NCBI GenBank assembly: GCA_009785505.1
Contig: WQWA01000004.1
Coordinates: 1 to 64,000, forward strand
DNA from: Bacteroidales bacterium
GTDB lineage: Bacteria; Bacteroidota; Bacteroidia; Bacteroidales; P3
Reading direction: 5' to 3'
DNA: 64,000 bases
How positions within the stretch are numbered: position 1 is the stretch's first letter; each line of letters opens with the position of its first letter. Below the pieces are notes generated by a model. The model was given only the letters and a program-made list of their open reading frames with translations. It was not told where the DNA came from and did not search any database. The translations under genes were made by a program, and so were the position numbers. Below are positions 15,102 to 25,479 of the stretch, piece by piece.

Positions 15102-17528
15102 ATGTCGAATAATATTCTCTCCGGATTAAACCCAGAACAAGCCCAAGCCGCCGCACATATCGACGGCCCGCTGATGATTATTGCCGGTGCGGGATCAGGA
15201 AAAACACGTACACTCACCTATCGCATTGCAAATTTACTGCAACATCAAGTTGACCCGTTTAATATTTTGGCATTGACATTTACAAACAAAGCCGCTCGTG
15301 AAATGAAAGAGCGAATTTCAAACCTTATCGGAACGGAAGCCAAAAGCGTGTGGATGGGTACGTTTCACTCGATTTTTGCACGGGTTTTGCGTGTGGATGG
15401 CGAAGTTTTGGGATACCCGAAAGATTTTACGATTTATGATACGGACGACTGCAAAAGTTTGTTGAGAAGCATCGTCAAAGAACAAAACTTAGACCCGAAA
15501 ACTTATCCTGCAAGTCAAATTTTAAGCCGAATTTCAAGCGCAAAAAGTAGTTTGATGTCACCTGAAGAATATTTGCAAAATATAGAAATTCGTGCACAGG
15601 ACGCTGCCGCTAAAAAGCCCATGATTGGAGAGATTTACGCGATTTACAACAAACGACTGAAACGTTCATCGGCAATGGACTTCGATGATTTATTATTCAA
15701 CATGAATTTGCTTTTGCGAGATTTTCCGGATATCTTAGCAAAGTATCAATGGCGGTTCAAATACATTTTGGTCGATGAGTATCAAGATACGAATTATGCA
15801 CAATATCTGATTGTGAAAAAATTGGCAGCAGCATATCAAAATATCTGCGTAGTCGGCGATGACGCGCAAAGTATTTACGCATTTCGTGGTGCAAATATTC
15901 AAAATATTCTCAATTTTAAATCCGATTATCCAACGTTTGAAACGTTCAAATTGGAACAAAATTATCGATCGACAAAAAACATTGTAGCCGGTGCAAATTC
16001 TGTGATTTCAAAAAATCGTGAGCAAATCCACAAAGAAATTTGGACAGAAAATAGTGCCGGTGAAAAGATTCACCTTTCGAAATGCGATACAGATAAAGCC
16101 GAAGGTCTATTGGTGGCTCGACAAATTTTTGATACCAAAATGAACGAACATCTGCAAAACAGCGATTTTGCAGTGCTTTACAGAACCAATAATCAATCAC
16201 GTTCGATTGAAGATGCGTTGCGACAACTCAACATTCCGTATCGCATTTACGGCGGACAAAGTTTTTATCAACGTAAGGAAATCAAAGATGTCTTGGCGTA
16301 TTTCAGATTGGCGGTAAATCCGCACGATCAGGAGGCATTGCTGCGTGTGATCAACTATCCTGCCCGTGGAATCGGACAAACCACGATTGAACGTTTGCGT
16401 GTTTTGGCGGATCAACACAAGGTATCGTTGTGGGATGTGGTTTCGAACGTAGAGACGCATAATTATGCGTCTCTACAACAACAACCATTAATCAGCGCCG
16501 GAACACGTGCAAAATTAGACGCATTCGCCGTAAAAATAAAAAGCCTGAACGTGGGAATTAAAACCACCGAAGCCTTCGAGATGGCAACTCAAATTTGGTT
16601 AGCATCGGGCATCAAATCCGTATTCGACGAGGAAGACACGCTTGAAGCAGAAATGCGTTTGCGAAATGTGGAAGAACTGCTGAATGCCGTAAAAGACTTT
16701 ACACTTACCGAACAACAAATCGTGAACGAAGAAACGGGCGAAATTTCTTTTGTGAACAACGAATTTCGAACGCTGGACGAATTTATGTCGGATATTGCAC
16801 TCATTACTGATGCCGACATGGACAAAGATGACGATAAAAATAAAGTTGCTCTGATGACGATCCACGCTGCCAAAGGACTCGAATTTCCTTGCGTTTTCGT
16901 GGTTGGCATGGAAGAAAATTTATTTCCTTCACCAAGATCGGTAAACACACGAACCGAACTTGAAGAAGAGCGCCGCTTATTTTATGTCGCCATAACGAGA
17001 GCCGAGAAAAAATTATTTTTATCGTTTGCCGAGAACCGTTTCATTTGGGGACAATACACGTTTTGCGAGCCAAGTCGATTTTTAGAAGAAATTGATCCAA
17101 TGTATTTGGAAAATCCCGAAGTTTTGGAAAAAACAAGTATGTTTGAACGTGTTGAGGCTTATCAAACATACAACAAACCTAAACAATTTTTGGGTTCAAA
17201 TTTCCGAAAAATTGACACAGGTACTTCGGCTGTGGCTTCGACTTCGCTCAGCCACCGTGCAACTCGGTCATTGAGCGGAGTCGAAATGACCGGCTCAGCG
17301 AAACCCAAAAATCTGATGTCGATGAGTGAGGCCAAATATACACCAACTCCCCCATCAGCAGGTGTTCCATCAGGCGACTTACGAGAAAGTCAAAAAGTTT
17401 ATCACGAAAAATTCGGCACAGGAACAGTTAAATCCGTAGAACAAAACGGCGAAAAAATCGTCGTACTTTTCGATACCGTAGGCGAAAAAACTTTGCTCAC
17501 AAAATTTGCAAAACTAAAACTGTTGTGA
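15102..17528 (+). CDS. pcrA: ATP-dependent DNA helicase PcrA/UvrD
   Basis: An 808-aa superfamily 1A helicase for repair and removal of RecA filaments. Motifs in order: LNPEQAQAA (Q motif), AGAGSGKTRTLTYR (Walker A, near residue 25), TFTNKAAREMK, VDEYQDTN (motif II), GDDAQSIYAFRGA, LEQNYRST and TIHAAKGLEFPCVFVVGM. The start at 15102 follows from the promoter; the open frame reaches 15042. Two palindromic repeats are read through in frame: one at 16449-16476 (NVETHNYASLQ) and one at 17234-17299 in the C-terminal linker, where a Ser/Thr/Arg-rich stretch of about 22 residues appears. Confidence 0.95.
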   Translation: MSNNILSGLNPEQAQAAAHIDGPLMIIAGAGSGKTRTLTYRIANLLQHQVDPFNILALTFTNKAAREMKERISNLIGTEAKSVWMGTFHSIFARVLRVDGEVLGYPKDFTIYDTDDCKSLLRSIVKEQNLDPKTYPASQILSRISSAKSSLMSPEEYLQNIEIRAQDAAAKKPMIGEIYAIYNKRLKRSSAMDFDDLLFNMNLLLRDFPDILAKYQWRFKYILVDEYQDTNYAQYLIVKKLAAAYQNICVVGDDAQSIYAFRGANIQNILNFKSDYPTFETFKLEQNYRSTKNIVAGANSVISKNREQIHKEIWTENSAGEKIHLSKCDTDKAEGLLVARQIFDTKMNEHLQNSDFAVLYRTNNQSRSIEDALRQLNIPYRIYGGQSFYQRKEIKDVLAYFRLAVNPHDQEALLRVINYPARGIGQTTIERLRVLADQHKVSLWDVVSNVETHNYASLQQQPLISAGTRAKLDAFAVKIKSLNVGIKTTEAFEMATQIWLASGIKSVFDEEDTLEAEMRLRNVEELLNAVKDFTLTEQQIVNEETGEISFVNNEFRTLDEFMSDIALITDADMDKDDDKNKVALMTIHAAKGLEFPCVFVVGMEENLFPSPRSVNTRTELEEERRLFYVAITRAEKKLFLSFAENRFIWGQYTFCEPSRFLEEIDPMYLENPEVLEKTSMFERVEAYQTYNKPKQFLGSNFRKIDTGTSAVASTSLSHRATRSLSGVEMTGSAKPKNLMSMSEAKYTPTPPSAGVPSGDLRESQKVYHEKFGTGTVKSVEQNGEKIVVLFDTVGEKTLLTKFAKLKLL
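16449..16476. repeat. Perfect 28-bp palindrome inside pcrA
   Basis: Arms GTAGAGACGCATAA / TTATGCGTCTCTAC. It differs from the 14596-14623 copy only at the centre, and symmetrically on both arms. Confidence 0.9.
17234..17299. repeat. Palindromic repeat in the pcrA C-terminal linker
   Basis: Opens GGCTTCGACTTCGCTCAGCC and contains GGTCATTGAGCGGAGTCGAA, ending CGGCTCAGCG. It sits in the variable linker between the helicase core and the C-terminal domain, in frame. Confidence 0.75.
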
Positions 17529-17556
17529 TTTTTTTGCACAGTTCAACTCTTTTACG

Positions 17557-17564
17557 TATCTTTG
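17557..17564 (+). promoter_or_regulatory. Promoter -7 box of aqpZ
   Basis: TATCTTTG; ATG at 17592. Confidence 0.75.
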
Positions 17565-17591
17565 CATTATAAATCTTAAAAAATAATCATT

Positions 17592-18281
17592 ATGAAACGA
17601 AATTTAGCAGAATTTTTAGGCACATTTTGGCTTGTATTCGCAGGTTGTGGAAGTGCATTGTTAGCCGCAGGATTTCCGGGCTTTGGCATTGGATTCTTGG
17701 GCGTCTCTCTCGCCTTTGGTTTGGCGGTTTTAACTATGGCTTATGCCGTAGGACACATTTCCGGTGCTCATTTTAACCCCGCTGTAACCATTGGTTTATG
17801 GGCAAACGGACGTGTTAACGGCAAAGATATTTTGCCTTACATTTGTTCTCAACTTTTGGGCGCTATTGCCGCCGCCGCCGTTCTTTTCGTTATTGTGAAA
17901 GGTAACGGTTCTGAAGTCGGCAGCTTTGCTGCCAACGGCTTTGGCGAGCTTTCCCCGGGCGGCTACGGTGTGGTTGCCGCTATGGTTACCGAATTTGTGA
18001 TGACATTTATGTTTTTGATTGTCATCTTAGGTGCAACTGACAGAGCGGCATCTCCGGGTTTCGCAGGTTTAGCGATTGGTTTTGCACTCACGCTTATTCA
18101 CTTGGTGAGTATTCCTGTAACTAACACTTCCGTGAATCCGGCAAGAAGTATCAGTCAGGCGTTGTTTGCAGACGGTTGGGCTCATGCTGGACAGTTGTGG
18201 TTGTTTATTCTAGTTCCTATTACTGCTGCAATTTGCGCAGGGATTGTTTACAAGTATATGAAATCTGAGCCAATAAAATAA
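17592..18281 (+). CDS. aqpZ: Aquaporin Z
   Basis: A 229-aa six-helix water channel of the MIP family. Both half-helix motifs are present: HFNPAVTIG after helix 2 and SVNPARS before the last helix; the conserved Arg after the second NPA forms the selectivity filter. It starts [20 protein letters not shown], as in AqpZ. Single-gene unit with its own promoter and a strong terminator shared with dnaK. Confidence 0.95.
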   Translation: MKRNLAEFLGTFWLVFAGCGSALLAAGFPGFGIGFLGVSLAFGLAVLTMAYAVGHISGAHFNPAVTIGLWANGRVNGKDILPYICSQLLGAIAAAAVLFVIVKGNGSEVGSFAANGFGELSPGGYGVVAAMVTEFVMTFMFLIVILGATDRAASPGFAGLAIGFALTLIHLVSIPVTNTSVNPARSISQALFADGWAHAGQLWLFILVPITAAICAGIVYKYMKSEPIK

Positions 18282-18304
18282 TTTTGACGGATTATACAGT
18301 TTAA

Positions 18305-18342
18305 CAAAAAAACGGCAACTCAAACAAGTTGCCGTTTTTTGT
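18305..18342. terminator. Bidirectional terminator between aqpZ and dnaK
   Basis: AACGGCAACT and AGTTGCCGTT arms (18311-18336) between A and T runs. Confidence 0.9.
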
Positions 18343-18359
18343 TTTAGATGGTTTGGGGA

Positions 18360-20285
18360 TTATTTTACCTCCTCAAACTCTGCGTCAGTCACTTCTCCGC
18401 CACCATCTTGTGTAGGAGCATCCGCTGTGTGGGTTGTGTTTCCTTCGAACGGATTTTGTGTGTCAGCGCCTTGTTGTGCGTCTTGCATCGCTTTGTAAAG
18501 TTCTTCAGAAGCGGCTGTCCATGCGGCATTCAACTTCTCGAGGGCTGGTTCGATTTTTGTCAAATCTTTTGTACCCTCGGCTTCTTTCAGCTCGTTCAAA
18601 GCCTCTTCGATTGGCGTGCGTTTTTCTTCCGAAATCTTCTCGCCATATTCTTTGAGTTGCTTTTCCGTTTGGAAAATCATCGTGCTTGCGGCGTTCAATT
18701 TGTCGGCTTCTTCTTTCGCTTTTTGGTCAGCTTCAGCATTAGCTTCGGCTTCCTCTTTCATACGTTTGATTTCTTCATCCGAAAGTCCGGACGACGCTTC
18801 GATACGAATTTGCTGTGATTTTCCGGTTCCCTTATCCAATGCAGAAACACTCAAAATTCCATTTGCATCAATATCGAACGTAACTTCGATTTGTGGCATT
18901 CCACGCGGTGCGGAAGGAATTCCATCCAAGTGGAAACGTCCAATCGTTTTATTGTTCGCTGCCATCGGACGCTCGCCTTGCAGTACGTGAATTTCAACAG
19001 AAGGTTGATTGTCTGCTGCGGTCGAAAATGTCTCCGATTTTTTGGTTGGAATGGTCGTATTTGAATCTATGAGCTTTGTCATCACACCGCCCATAGTCTC
19101 GATTCCCAACGAAAGTGGAGTTACATCCAATAACAATACATCTTTTACCTCTCCGGTCAAAACCGCACCTTGAATTGCTGCACCCAAAGCCACAACCTCG
19201 TCCGGATTCACACCTTTTGACGGTGTTTTTCCAAAGATTTTTTCAACCAGTGCTTGGATTGCAGGAATACGTGTCGTACCTCCAACCAAAATCACTTCGT
19301 CAATATCCGATGCTTTCAGCCCTGCATCCGACAAGGCTTTTTCACAGGGTGCAGCACAACGCTGAATCAAGCTGTCGTTAATTTTTTCAAACTCGGCACG
19401 CGTTAATGTTTTGACCAAGTGCTGCGGAATTCCATCTACCGGCATGATGTACGGCAGGTTTATTTCCGTAGATGTTGAACTTGACAATTCTACTTTCGCT
19501 TTTTCTGCCGCTTCTTTCAAGCGCTGCAAAGCCATTGGGTCTTTACGCAGGTCGATACCTTTGTCTTTTAGGAAATCGTCTGCCAGCCAATTGATGATAT
19601 TTTGGTCGAAATCGTCACCGCCCAAATGTGTGTCGCCATTGGTTGATTTTACTTCAAATACACCGTCTCCAAGCTCGAGAATCGAGATGTCAAAAGTTCC
19701 GCCGCCAAAATCGAACACAGCTATTTTACTGTCCTTATGTTTTTTGTCGATACCATAAGCCAAAGCTGCGGCAGTTGGCTCGTTGATGATACGCTCTACT
19801 TTCAAACCGGCAATTTCTCCGGCTTCTTTGGTTGCTTGACGCTCTGCATCGTTGAAATACGCAGGCACAGTGATTACCGCTCTAGACACGGTTTGTCCGA
19901 GATAATCCTCGGCAGTTTTCTTCATTTTTTGAAGAATCATTGCCGAAATTTCTTGCGGAGTGTAATTTTTCCCGTCAATGACTATAGTTGCCATATTGTT
20001 TTTTCCGCCTTCTACGGTATAAGGGACACGCGAAATTTCCTCTTTCACTTGATCCATAGCGTCACCCATGAAACGCTTGATTGAAAAAACGGTTTTGTTA
20101 GGATTTGTGATTGCCTGACGTTTGGCAGGATCACCAACTTTGCGTTCGCCGCCATCAACGAACGCCACCACTGAGGGTGTTGTTCTGCGACCTTCGTTGT
20201 TTGTGATTACAACAGGTTCGTTACCTTCCATCACTGCTACGCAGGAGTTCGAAGTTCCGAGGTCGATTCCAATAATTTTTGACAT
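18360..20285 (-). CDS. dnaK: Chaperone DnaK (Hsp70)
   Basis: A 641-aa Hsp70. The ATPase domain (about 1-380) starts [18 protein letters not shown] and has [17 protein letters not shown] and [10 protein letters not shown]; the substrate-binding domain carries [17 protein letters not shown]; the helical lid ends in the conserved tail [11 protein letters not shown]. No grpE or dnaJ is adjacent, common in this phylum. No clear TAnnTTTG box was seen upstream (20286-20406), so a different sigma factor or heat-shock control is possible; I saw no CIRCE element. Confidence 0.98.
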   Translation of the reverse strand: MSKIIGIDLGTSNSCVAVMEGNEPVVITNNEGRRTTPSVVAFVDGGERKVGDPAKRQAITNPNKTVFSIKRFMGDAMDQVKEEISRVPYTVEGGKNNMATIVIDGKNYTPQEISAMILQKMKKTAEDYLGQTVSRAVITVPAYFNDAERQATKEAGEIAGLKVERIINEPTAAALAYGIDKKHKDSKIAVFDFGGGTFDISILELGDGVFEVKSTNGDTHLGGDDFDQNIINWLADDFLKDKGIDLRKDPMALQRLKEAAEKAKVELSSSTSTEINLPYIMPVDGIPQHLVKTLTRAEFEKINDSLIQRCAAPCEKALSDAGLKASDIDEVILVGGTTRIPAIQALVEKIFGKTPSKGVNPDEVVALGAAIQGAVLTGEVKDVLLLDVTPLSLGIETMGGVMTKLIDSNTTIPTKKSETFSTAADNQPSVEIHVLQGERPMAANNKTIGRFHLDGIPSAPRGMPQIEVTFDIDANGILSVSALDKGTGKSQQIRIEASSGLSDEEIKRMKEEAEANAEADQKAKEEADKLNAASTMIFQTEKQLKEYGEKISEEKRTPIEEALNELKEAEGTKDLTKIEPALEKLNAAWTAASEELYKAMQDAQQGADTQNPFEGNTTHTADAPTQDGGGEVTDAEFEEVK

Positions 20286-20406
20286 AATATTTTTGTCCTT
20301 TCTTTTTGTGTTTTGATAAATGAATTTATTCTCACTTCACATTAGACAAAAGTTGTTCCAAACGAAAAATTATGACAAAATGACATATTTATTTACCTGG
20401 TGTTTG

Positions 20407-22626
20407 TTAAAAAATATCATCAAATTCGTCTTCCCCATCGTCTTGATAGACTTCCTCACAGTTGAAGTTATAGTTGATTCCCGGAGGAGTTGCAAAAGGA
20501 CCTTGGTAAAGATTGATTGATTGGTTGCGGTATACCCTTTGCATAAATCGTGCCCAAATCGGCATAGCCATTCTTGCACCTTGTCCATACGTTAGATTTG
20601 GAAAATGAATCGAGCGTACTTCTCCACCAACCCACACGCCTGTAACCAAGTTTGGTGTTAAGCCCATCCACCAGCCGTCCGAATGGTTTTGAGTTGTTCC
20701 TGTTTTTCCGGCGATAGGCATCCTTAAACCGTATCCGGATCGCAAGCGCATTCCTGTTCCAAACTCTGTAACGCCTTGCATGAGTCTTAAAGTCAGATAA
20801 GCCGTTCGTTCGCTCATAGCCTCATTTTGTCTCGGAATAGATTGATAGATAACCACACCATTACGGTCTTCAATCCTTGTGATGAATGTTGGTTGTATAA
20901 AAATACCTCTATTGGCATAGGTCGCCATTGCTCCGGTCATCTCAAAAACGGAAATATCCGAAACTCCCAAGGCAAGTGACGGCACTGCTTCTAACGGTGC
21001 TTCAATTCCCATTTTTCTGACTAAATTGATTACCGATTGCGGTGGGAATCGTCGGATCAAATAAGCCGAAACAAAATTTACAGAACGTGCCAAAGCCCAT
21101 TGCAGAGTAACCATTTCTCCTTCTCTTGCAGTAGTGGCATTTCTTGGGCACCAATCTTCCTGACCTCTGGGCATTTCGATACATACCTGAACATTCGGAA
21201 CCATATCGCAAGGCAAATAGCCGTCTGCCATAGCCATTGTGTAAATAAACGGTTTAAATATCGAGCCGACTTGTCTGCGGCCTCCGGTTACATTATCGAA
21301 CTGGAAAAAATCGTAATTAATCCCGCCAACATAAGCCTTTATATGTCCGGTTTGAGGTTCAACAGCCATCAGTCCTGCATGTAAGAAGTGTTTGTAATAT
21401 ATCAGCGAATCCCACGGAGACATCGTAGTATCCCTCATACCTTGCCACGACCAAACCCGCATATTTACAGGAGTTCTAAAGGCTTCTTCGATTTCGGCCT
21501 CTGATGCTCCGTTGTTTCTCATCAGACGAAAACGATCCGAACGCCGCATGGCTTGAGTTAAAATTCGATCAACATCATTTCTTGTGAGATTGTTACTAAA
21601 CGGTGGATTTCTCAACCTTCTTGAGTGTCTGAGAAATGCCGGTTGAAGAGTATTTCCCATATGCTCTGCGACGGCTTCCTCAGCATAACGCTGCATTCGA
21701 GAATCTATCGTAACGAAAATTCTCAATCCGTCTCTATAAAGATTGTATCGTGTTCCATCCGGCCTCCGATTGTTATCGAGTATTTCTCTCATTTGTAAAC
21801 GCAAAAATTCGCGGAAATACGGTGCTAAACCAGCTCTATGATCTTGCTGTCTGAACCTCGACATATCCAACGGAATTTGACGAATGCTGTCGTAGTCATC
21901 TCTCGTGAGAAATCCGGCTACCCGCATTTGGTTTAGCACAACCTCTCGGCGGTGGGTTGCACGTTGAGGATGCCTAATCGGACTAAAAAATGTAGGAGCT
22001 TGCAGCATTCCAACCAACAATGCGGCTTGTTCTATTGTTAAGTCTTCTTGATTCACGCCAAAGTACGTGTTAGCCGCCGTTTGAACACCAAATGAATTGT
22101 TGCCGAAATCCATTGTATTGAAATACATTGCAATAATTTCTTCTTTGGTATAGTTGCGTTCGAGTCTTACGGCAATAACCCACTCTCTAAATTTTTGCAT
22201 CACCAAGCCGAGAACATTTCTATGTTGTCTCGGGAATAAATTTTTCGCCAACTGCTGTGTGATTGTGCTACCGCCTCCTTGTCCACGTTGTCGTCCGATT
22301 ATGGTTCTTGTGACTACACGCACCAACGCACGAAAATCTATGCCCGAATGACTGTAAAATCGGATGTCCTCTGTGGCAATCAAAGCTTGAACCAAATATG
22401 GCGAAAGTTGCGAATATTGAACATTAATACGATTTTCAACAAAAAACGTCCCCAACAATTGTCCATCGGAGGAAATGATTTCCGTTGCTAAATTATTTTG
22501 CGGATTTTCCAATTCTTCAAACGTAGGCATAAATCCGAACCAACCCAGCGAAATACCAACAAAAAGCATAATTACAGAAGCCCAAAGTCCTGCAAAAATC
22601 AGCCATAATTTTTTTGTTAAACTCAT
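20407..22626 (-). CDS. mrcA: Class A penicillin-binding protein (PBP1A)
   Basis: A 739-aa bifunctional peptidoglycan synthase. After an N-terminal membrane anchor comes the glycosyltransferase GT51 domain (about 50-230), with IATEDIRFYSHSGIDFRA and GGGSTITQQLAKN. The transpeptidase domain (about 400-690) has the active-site SIFK in RQVGSIFKPF, SVN and AGKTGTTQNHSDGW. An acidic tail (QDDGEDEFDDIF) ends the protein. It lies 47 nt downstream of gldH, so it may be transcribed with ricT-gldH; a weak palindrome at 22643-22664 occupies the gap. Confidence 0.95.
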   Translation of the reverse strand: MSLTKKLWLIFAGLWASVIMLFVGISLGWFGFMPTFEELENPQNNLATEIISSDGQLLGTFFVENRINVQYSQLSPYLVQALIATEDIRFYSHSGIDFRALVRVVTRTIIGRQRGQGGGSTITQQLAKNLFPRQHRNVLGLVMQKFREWVIAVRLERNYTKEEIIAMYFNTMDFGNNSFGVQTAANTYFGVNQEDLTIEQAALLVGMLQAPTFFSPIRHPQRATHRREVVLNQMRVAGFLTRDDYDSIRQIPLDMSRFRQQDHRAGLAPYFREFLRLQMREILDNNRRPDGTRYNLYRDGLRIFVTIDSRMQRYAEEAVAEHMGNTLQPAFLRHSRRLRNPPFSNNLTRNDVDRILTQAMRRSDRFRLMRNNGASEAEIEEAFRTPVNMRVWSWQGMRDTTMSPWDSLIYYKHFLHAGLMAVEPQTGHIKAYVGGINYDFFQFDNVTGGRRQVGSIFKPFIYTMAMADGYLPCDMVPNVQVCIEMPRGQEDWCPRNATTAREGEMVTLQWALARSVNFVSAYLIRRFPPQSVINLVRKMGIEAPLEAVPSLALGVSDISVFEMTGAMATYANRGIFIQPTFITRIEDRNGVVIYQSIPRQNEAMSERTAYLTLRLMQGVTEFGTGMRLRSGYGLRMPIAGKTGTTQNHSDGWWMGLTPNLVTGVWVGGEVRSIHFPNLTYGQGARMAMPIWARFMQRVYRNQSINLYQGPFATPPGINYNFNCEEVYQDDGEDEFDDIF

Positions 22627-22642
22627 ATTTTCTTTCTTTCTT

Positions 22643-22664
22643 GGGCGACCCTTGCGGGCTGCCC
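22643..22664. repeat. Short palindrome between gldH and PBP1A
   Basis: GGGCGACCC / GGGCTGCCC around TTGC; imperfect. Confidence 0.4.
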
Positions 22665-22673
22665 TTACATTAA

Positions 22674-23138
22674 TTATCTTGACGGCACAATTTTCATACC
22701 CAAATCCATGATATTTCGTAGGTTTTCTGCACGCATACCATGAACAAATTCAAACTGATAGCGTCCTTTTTGTGGAAATCTCACATTTCTTTGAAGAAGC
22801 ATAACATGGTCTCTCACCGAAGAACTTCCTCTGCCAAACCAACGTCCGGTCTCGTCCGCTAAGAAACACTCCAATGTGTCACGCGAAAATTCCAAATCGG
22901 GATAATATGTCTTCATAAATAAAAACAAATTCATCCATTCGTAATCCGTGTTGTGCCGCACTGTGATATAAATATCGTAAAGTCGGTTTGTGTCTGTAAT
23001 TTCCACAGCAAACCTTACCGGATTGTCAATAGCCCAGCCCGTTTCCGGAATTGCTACAGATTCATGCAAAATGGCATTACTCGACGGCGAACAGGAAATC
23101 AAATACACACAAAACAATAAAAAAATCAAGTTACGCAT
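22674..23138 (-). CDS. gldH: Gliding motility lipoprotein GldH
   Basis: A 154-aa lipoprotein: signal peptide ending LISCSPSS, with Cys at about residue 16. Matches GldH in size, in the N-terminal SVAIPETGW and in the C-terminal segment QFEFVHGMRAENLRNIMDLG. GldH belongs to the envelope machinery for gliding/type IX secretion in Bacteroidota, though its exact role is unclear. Its start overlaps the end of ricT by 8 nt, the typical ricT-gldH pair. Confidence 0.9.
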   Translation of the reverse strand: MRNLIFLLFCVYLISCSPSSNAILHESVAIPETGWAIDNPVRFAVEITDTNRLYDIYITVRHNTDYEWMNLFLFMKTYYPDLEFSRDTLECFLADETGRWFGRGSSSVRDHVMLLQRNVRFPQKGRYQFEFVHGMRAENLRNIMDLGMKIVPSR

Positions 23139-24525
23139 CAGGATTGGTTTTGGGTTTCAAAATTGGTTTTTGAATTTCACGAACAGGTCGCTGAATAGGC
23201 TTCTCGGAACGTTGTTTTGCTTCGTTGGATTCGCCTTTCGTGTTTCGACGATGTTCTCGCGAAGGACGTGGCGGACGCGACGTTTGCGAATGCTGAGGAC
23301 GGTTTTTTTTCTTGTCGAAACGTGTCAAATCATCTTGGCCGACAACATTGTCAAAGAATTCAGCACTTTCACTCGGCATCGTTTTTACCTTACCTTTTTT
23401 AGTAAACTGCTCCATACTTTCCGGAAAATCCTTCTCTTGATTAAGTTTGATAATTTCATGAACAGATTCAACCGGAAGTCCCATCAATTCACCTTGATTG
23501 TTGGCATAAGCATAAAACATCGTTCGTGCAAACACATCCGTTTTTTGCCAAACCGCCTTTCCCTTTCTGAAAAACAGCGGAATCTCCGGATCAGGAAAAT
23601 CTTTGGCCGCCTCTTTGTACATCTCGTATTCGTAGTTCAAACAGCATTTCAGTTTACCACACTGCCCTGCTAATTTTTGAGGATTTAGCGACAATTGCTG
23701 TACACGTGCCGTATGCGTCGAAACGGTGTGGAAATTACTCAAAAACGTCACACAGCACAGCTCTCTTCCACACGATCCAATCCCGCCAAGGTGCATCGCT
23801 TCTTGACGTGCACCGATTTGCCGCATTTCAATTCTAACACGAAATTCCTCAGCATAAACTTTGATCAATTGCCGAAAATCCACGCGATCGTCAGCTGTAT
23901 AGAAAAACGTCGCTTTACTACCGTCGCCTTGATATTCGACATCGTTGATCTTCATTTTCAAGCCCATGTCGTTGGCAATTTTTCGAGCTCTGATTTGAGT
24001 TTCTTTTTCCAAATCAATAGTTTTGTTCCACTTGTCAACATCATTCTGACGAGCTTTTCGAAGTACTTTTCGCAATTCTTCAACAGGCAGAGCATTCTGA
24101 CGTTTGCGGTATTGCAGATGTGCTGCAGGACCCGTCAGCGTGATAATTCCAACATCGTGTCCGGTCGGTGCTTCCACAACAACAATATCACCGACTGCCA
24201 AAACCGTTGTTGTTTCAACATTTCGATAAAAATCTTTGTGAGAGTTTTTGAAGCGGACTTCAATTACACTATATTTGGAGATGTCATCAGTTTTGGTCAG
24301 TCCTTTCGTCCAGTCAAACGTAGCCAACTTTGCACAACAACACATTTGTTGTTCGCGAGTACCGTCTTCCAATGTAGGTTTTCGGCAACAACCGCGTGTG
24401 TTGTATTTGTTGTCCTCTTTGATAATCGGGCGTTCGTTGAGAATGTTATCTTCGGGCTGTTCAGTGTCTTGGATGATATCTGTATCTTGGGTAGTATTTG
24501 TGTTATCCGTCATGTCAGGGTACAT
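23131..24525 (-). CDS. ricT: RicT/YaaT-like PSP1-domain protein
   Basis: A 464-aa protein with a PSP1 C-terminal domain (about 165-255; QIGARQEAMHLGGIGSCGREL). Conserved Cys clusters (RGCCRKPTL, REQQMCCCAKL, CGRELCCVTF, CGKLKCCLNYEYEMY) fit RicT of the Fe-S RicAFT complex, which in Bacillus controls RNA maturation by RNase Y. The last ~100 residues are basic and low complexity, probably disordered. Starts at 24525 or, four codons in, at 24513 (MTDNTN); the promoter box at 24533-24540 allows both. Confidence 0.85.
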   Translation of the reverse strand: MYPDMTDNTNTTQDTDIIQDTEQPEDNILNERPIIKEDNKYNTRGCCRKPTLEDGTREQQMCCCAKLATFDWTKGLTKTDDISKYSVIEVRFKNSHKDFYRNVETTTVLAVGDIVVVEAPTGHDVGIITLTGPAAHLQYRKRQNALPVEELRKVLRKARQNDVDKWNKTIDLEKETQIRARKIANDMGLKMKINDVEYQGDGSKATFFYTADDRVDFRQLIKVYAEEFRVRIEMRQIGARQEAMHLGGIGSCGRELCCVTFLSNFHTVSTHTARVQQLSLNPQKLAGQCGKLKCCLNYEYEMYKEAAKDFPDPEIPLFFRKGKAVWQKTDVFARTMFYAYANNQGELMGLPVESVHEIIKLNQEKDFPESMEQFTKKGKVKTMPSESAEFFDNVVGQDDLTRFDKKKNRPQHSQTSRPPRPSREHRRNTKGESNEAKQRSEKPIQRPVREIQKPILKPKTNPDA

Positions 24526-24532
24526 TTTTTTG

Positions 24533-24540
24533 CAAAGATA
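24533..24540 (-). promoter_or_regulatory. Promoter -7 box of ricT-gldH
   Basis: TATCTTTG on the minus strand. Confidence 0.75.
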
Positions 24541-24607
24541 CGAAAAAAAAATGACATTTATCCGTTTTTTCTCCGCAAAATCTCATAGCTACGTAGAGGT
24601 CTGTCAG

Positions 24608-25372
24608 CTATTGTACACAACGCAGGGCTGATCCGATTGACTTACTCATGCTGGTCTGAGGTCGAATGTTACCATTCATGCTGAACTCCAAGATACGTCC
24701 GCTCCTATCGGTTCCTTCTGACTGAGACCAGTAGTGTCCCCAAGAACCCTGACTGAGCAATCTACCGCCAAAAATGCCACTATCATTACTACCAAAAACA
24801 TCATCATCAAGTACGAAGCTACCTCCCGAAAGGCTACTACCACCGAAATTACCTCCCCAGCGGTAGATGTAGTTACTCGTCACAAATTCAGGTGTAGCAA
24901 GGTCAGAGGTTCCTACACGCCTATTATTTCCGCTACCGCCCAAAGCGATATCTAAATTGATAAAATCTTGCATTGTGGGAACACGCCAAGGATACGGACA
25001 CAACTGGTCAGCAAATCTTACAACAGCACACCAAGTGAACAAGTCGCCCGGGAAATCGGGATTGGAACGACAATCGGCATTAAAGTTCCCCCTACTTCCA
25101 CCTTCAAAAGTCACCTTTTGGCAGTTGGTAGCCGATACCGCATCAGACCAAACTTGAGAAATTCCATTGCCCTCTATCGTCCATCTTTCACTCGTATAAA
25201 CAGTTATAAAGCCCAAACTTTCGCCCCAACCGGGTGTGTTCATATTGCAATGTTGAGATGCGAGAGTGCATGCTATATCAGCATGACCTCCATCTTCAGC
25301 GGTTACAGTGATAAGCGGTGTGAACACAAGCACTAAAGTGGCGATAGAGATACGTATGGCATTTTTTTTCAT
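24608..25372 (-). CDS. Exported FISUMP-type protein
   Basis: A 254-aa secreted protein with a classical signal peptide (TLVLVFTPLITVTA). The body resembles the Fibrobacter succinogenes major paralogous (FISUMP) domain: CPYPWRVPTMQDFINL early, a Gly/Ser-rich middle, SQGSWGHYWSQSEG, and the C-terminal ALRCVQ. Such domains are surface-associated and of unknown function. The frame extends to 25420, but MKKNAIRIS at 25372 gives the signal peptide and follows the promoter. Confidence 0.7.
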   Translation of the reverse strand: MKKNAIRISIATLVLVFTPLITVTAEDGGHADIACTLASQHCNMNTPGWGESLGFITVYTSERWTIEGNGISQVWSDAVSATNCQKVTFEGGSRGNFNADCRSNPDFPGDLFTWCAVVRFADQLCPYPWRVPTMQDFINLDIALGGSGNNRRVGTSDLATPEFVTSNYIYRWGGNFGGSSLSGGSFVLDDDVFGSNDSGIFGGRLLSQGSWGHYWSQSEGTDRSGRILEFSMNGNIRPQTSMSKSIGSALRCVQ

Positions 25373-25409
25373 TGTTATTTTTTTTTGTATCGTTTGGTGT
25401 ATTTGAATA

Positions 25410-25417
25410 CAAAGATA
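25410..25417 (-). promoter_or_regulatory. Promoter -7 box of the FISUMP gene
   Basis: TATCTTTG on the minus strand, within the upstream extension of the open frame. Confidence 0.7.
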
Positions 25418-25479
25418 CAAGAAATTTTGGAAATGGAAAATAGGGAAAGATCTCTTAAAACAGCGTTTTCAAAAAAAAG

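Noticed and set aside
20286-20406. Promoter or CIRCE element upstream of dnaK
   Set aside because: No TAnnTTTG box or inverted repeat of CIRCE type found; only an AT-rich stretch.
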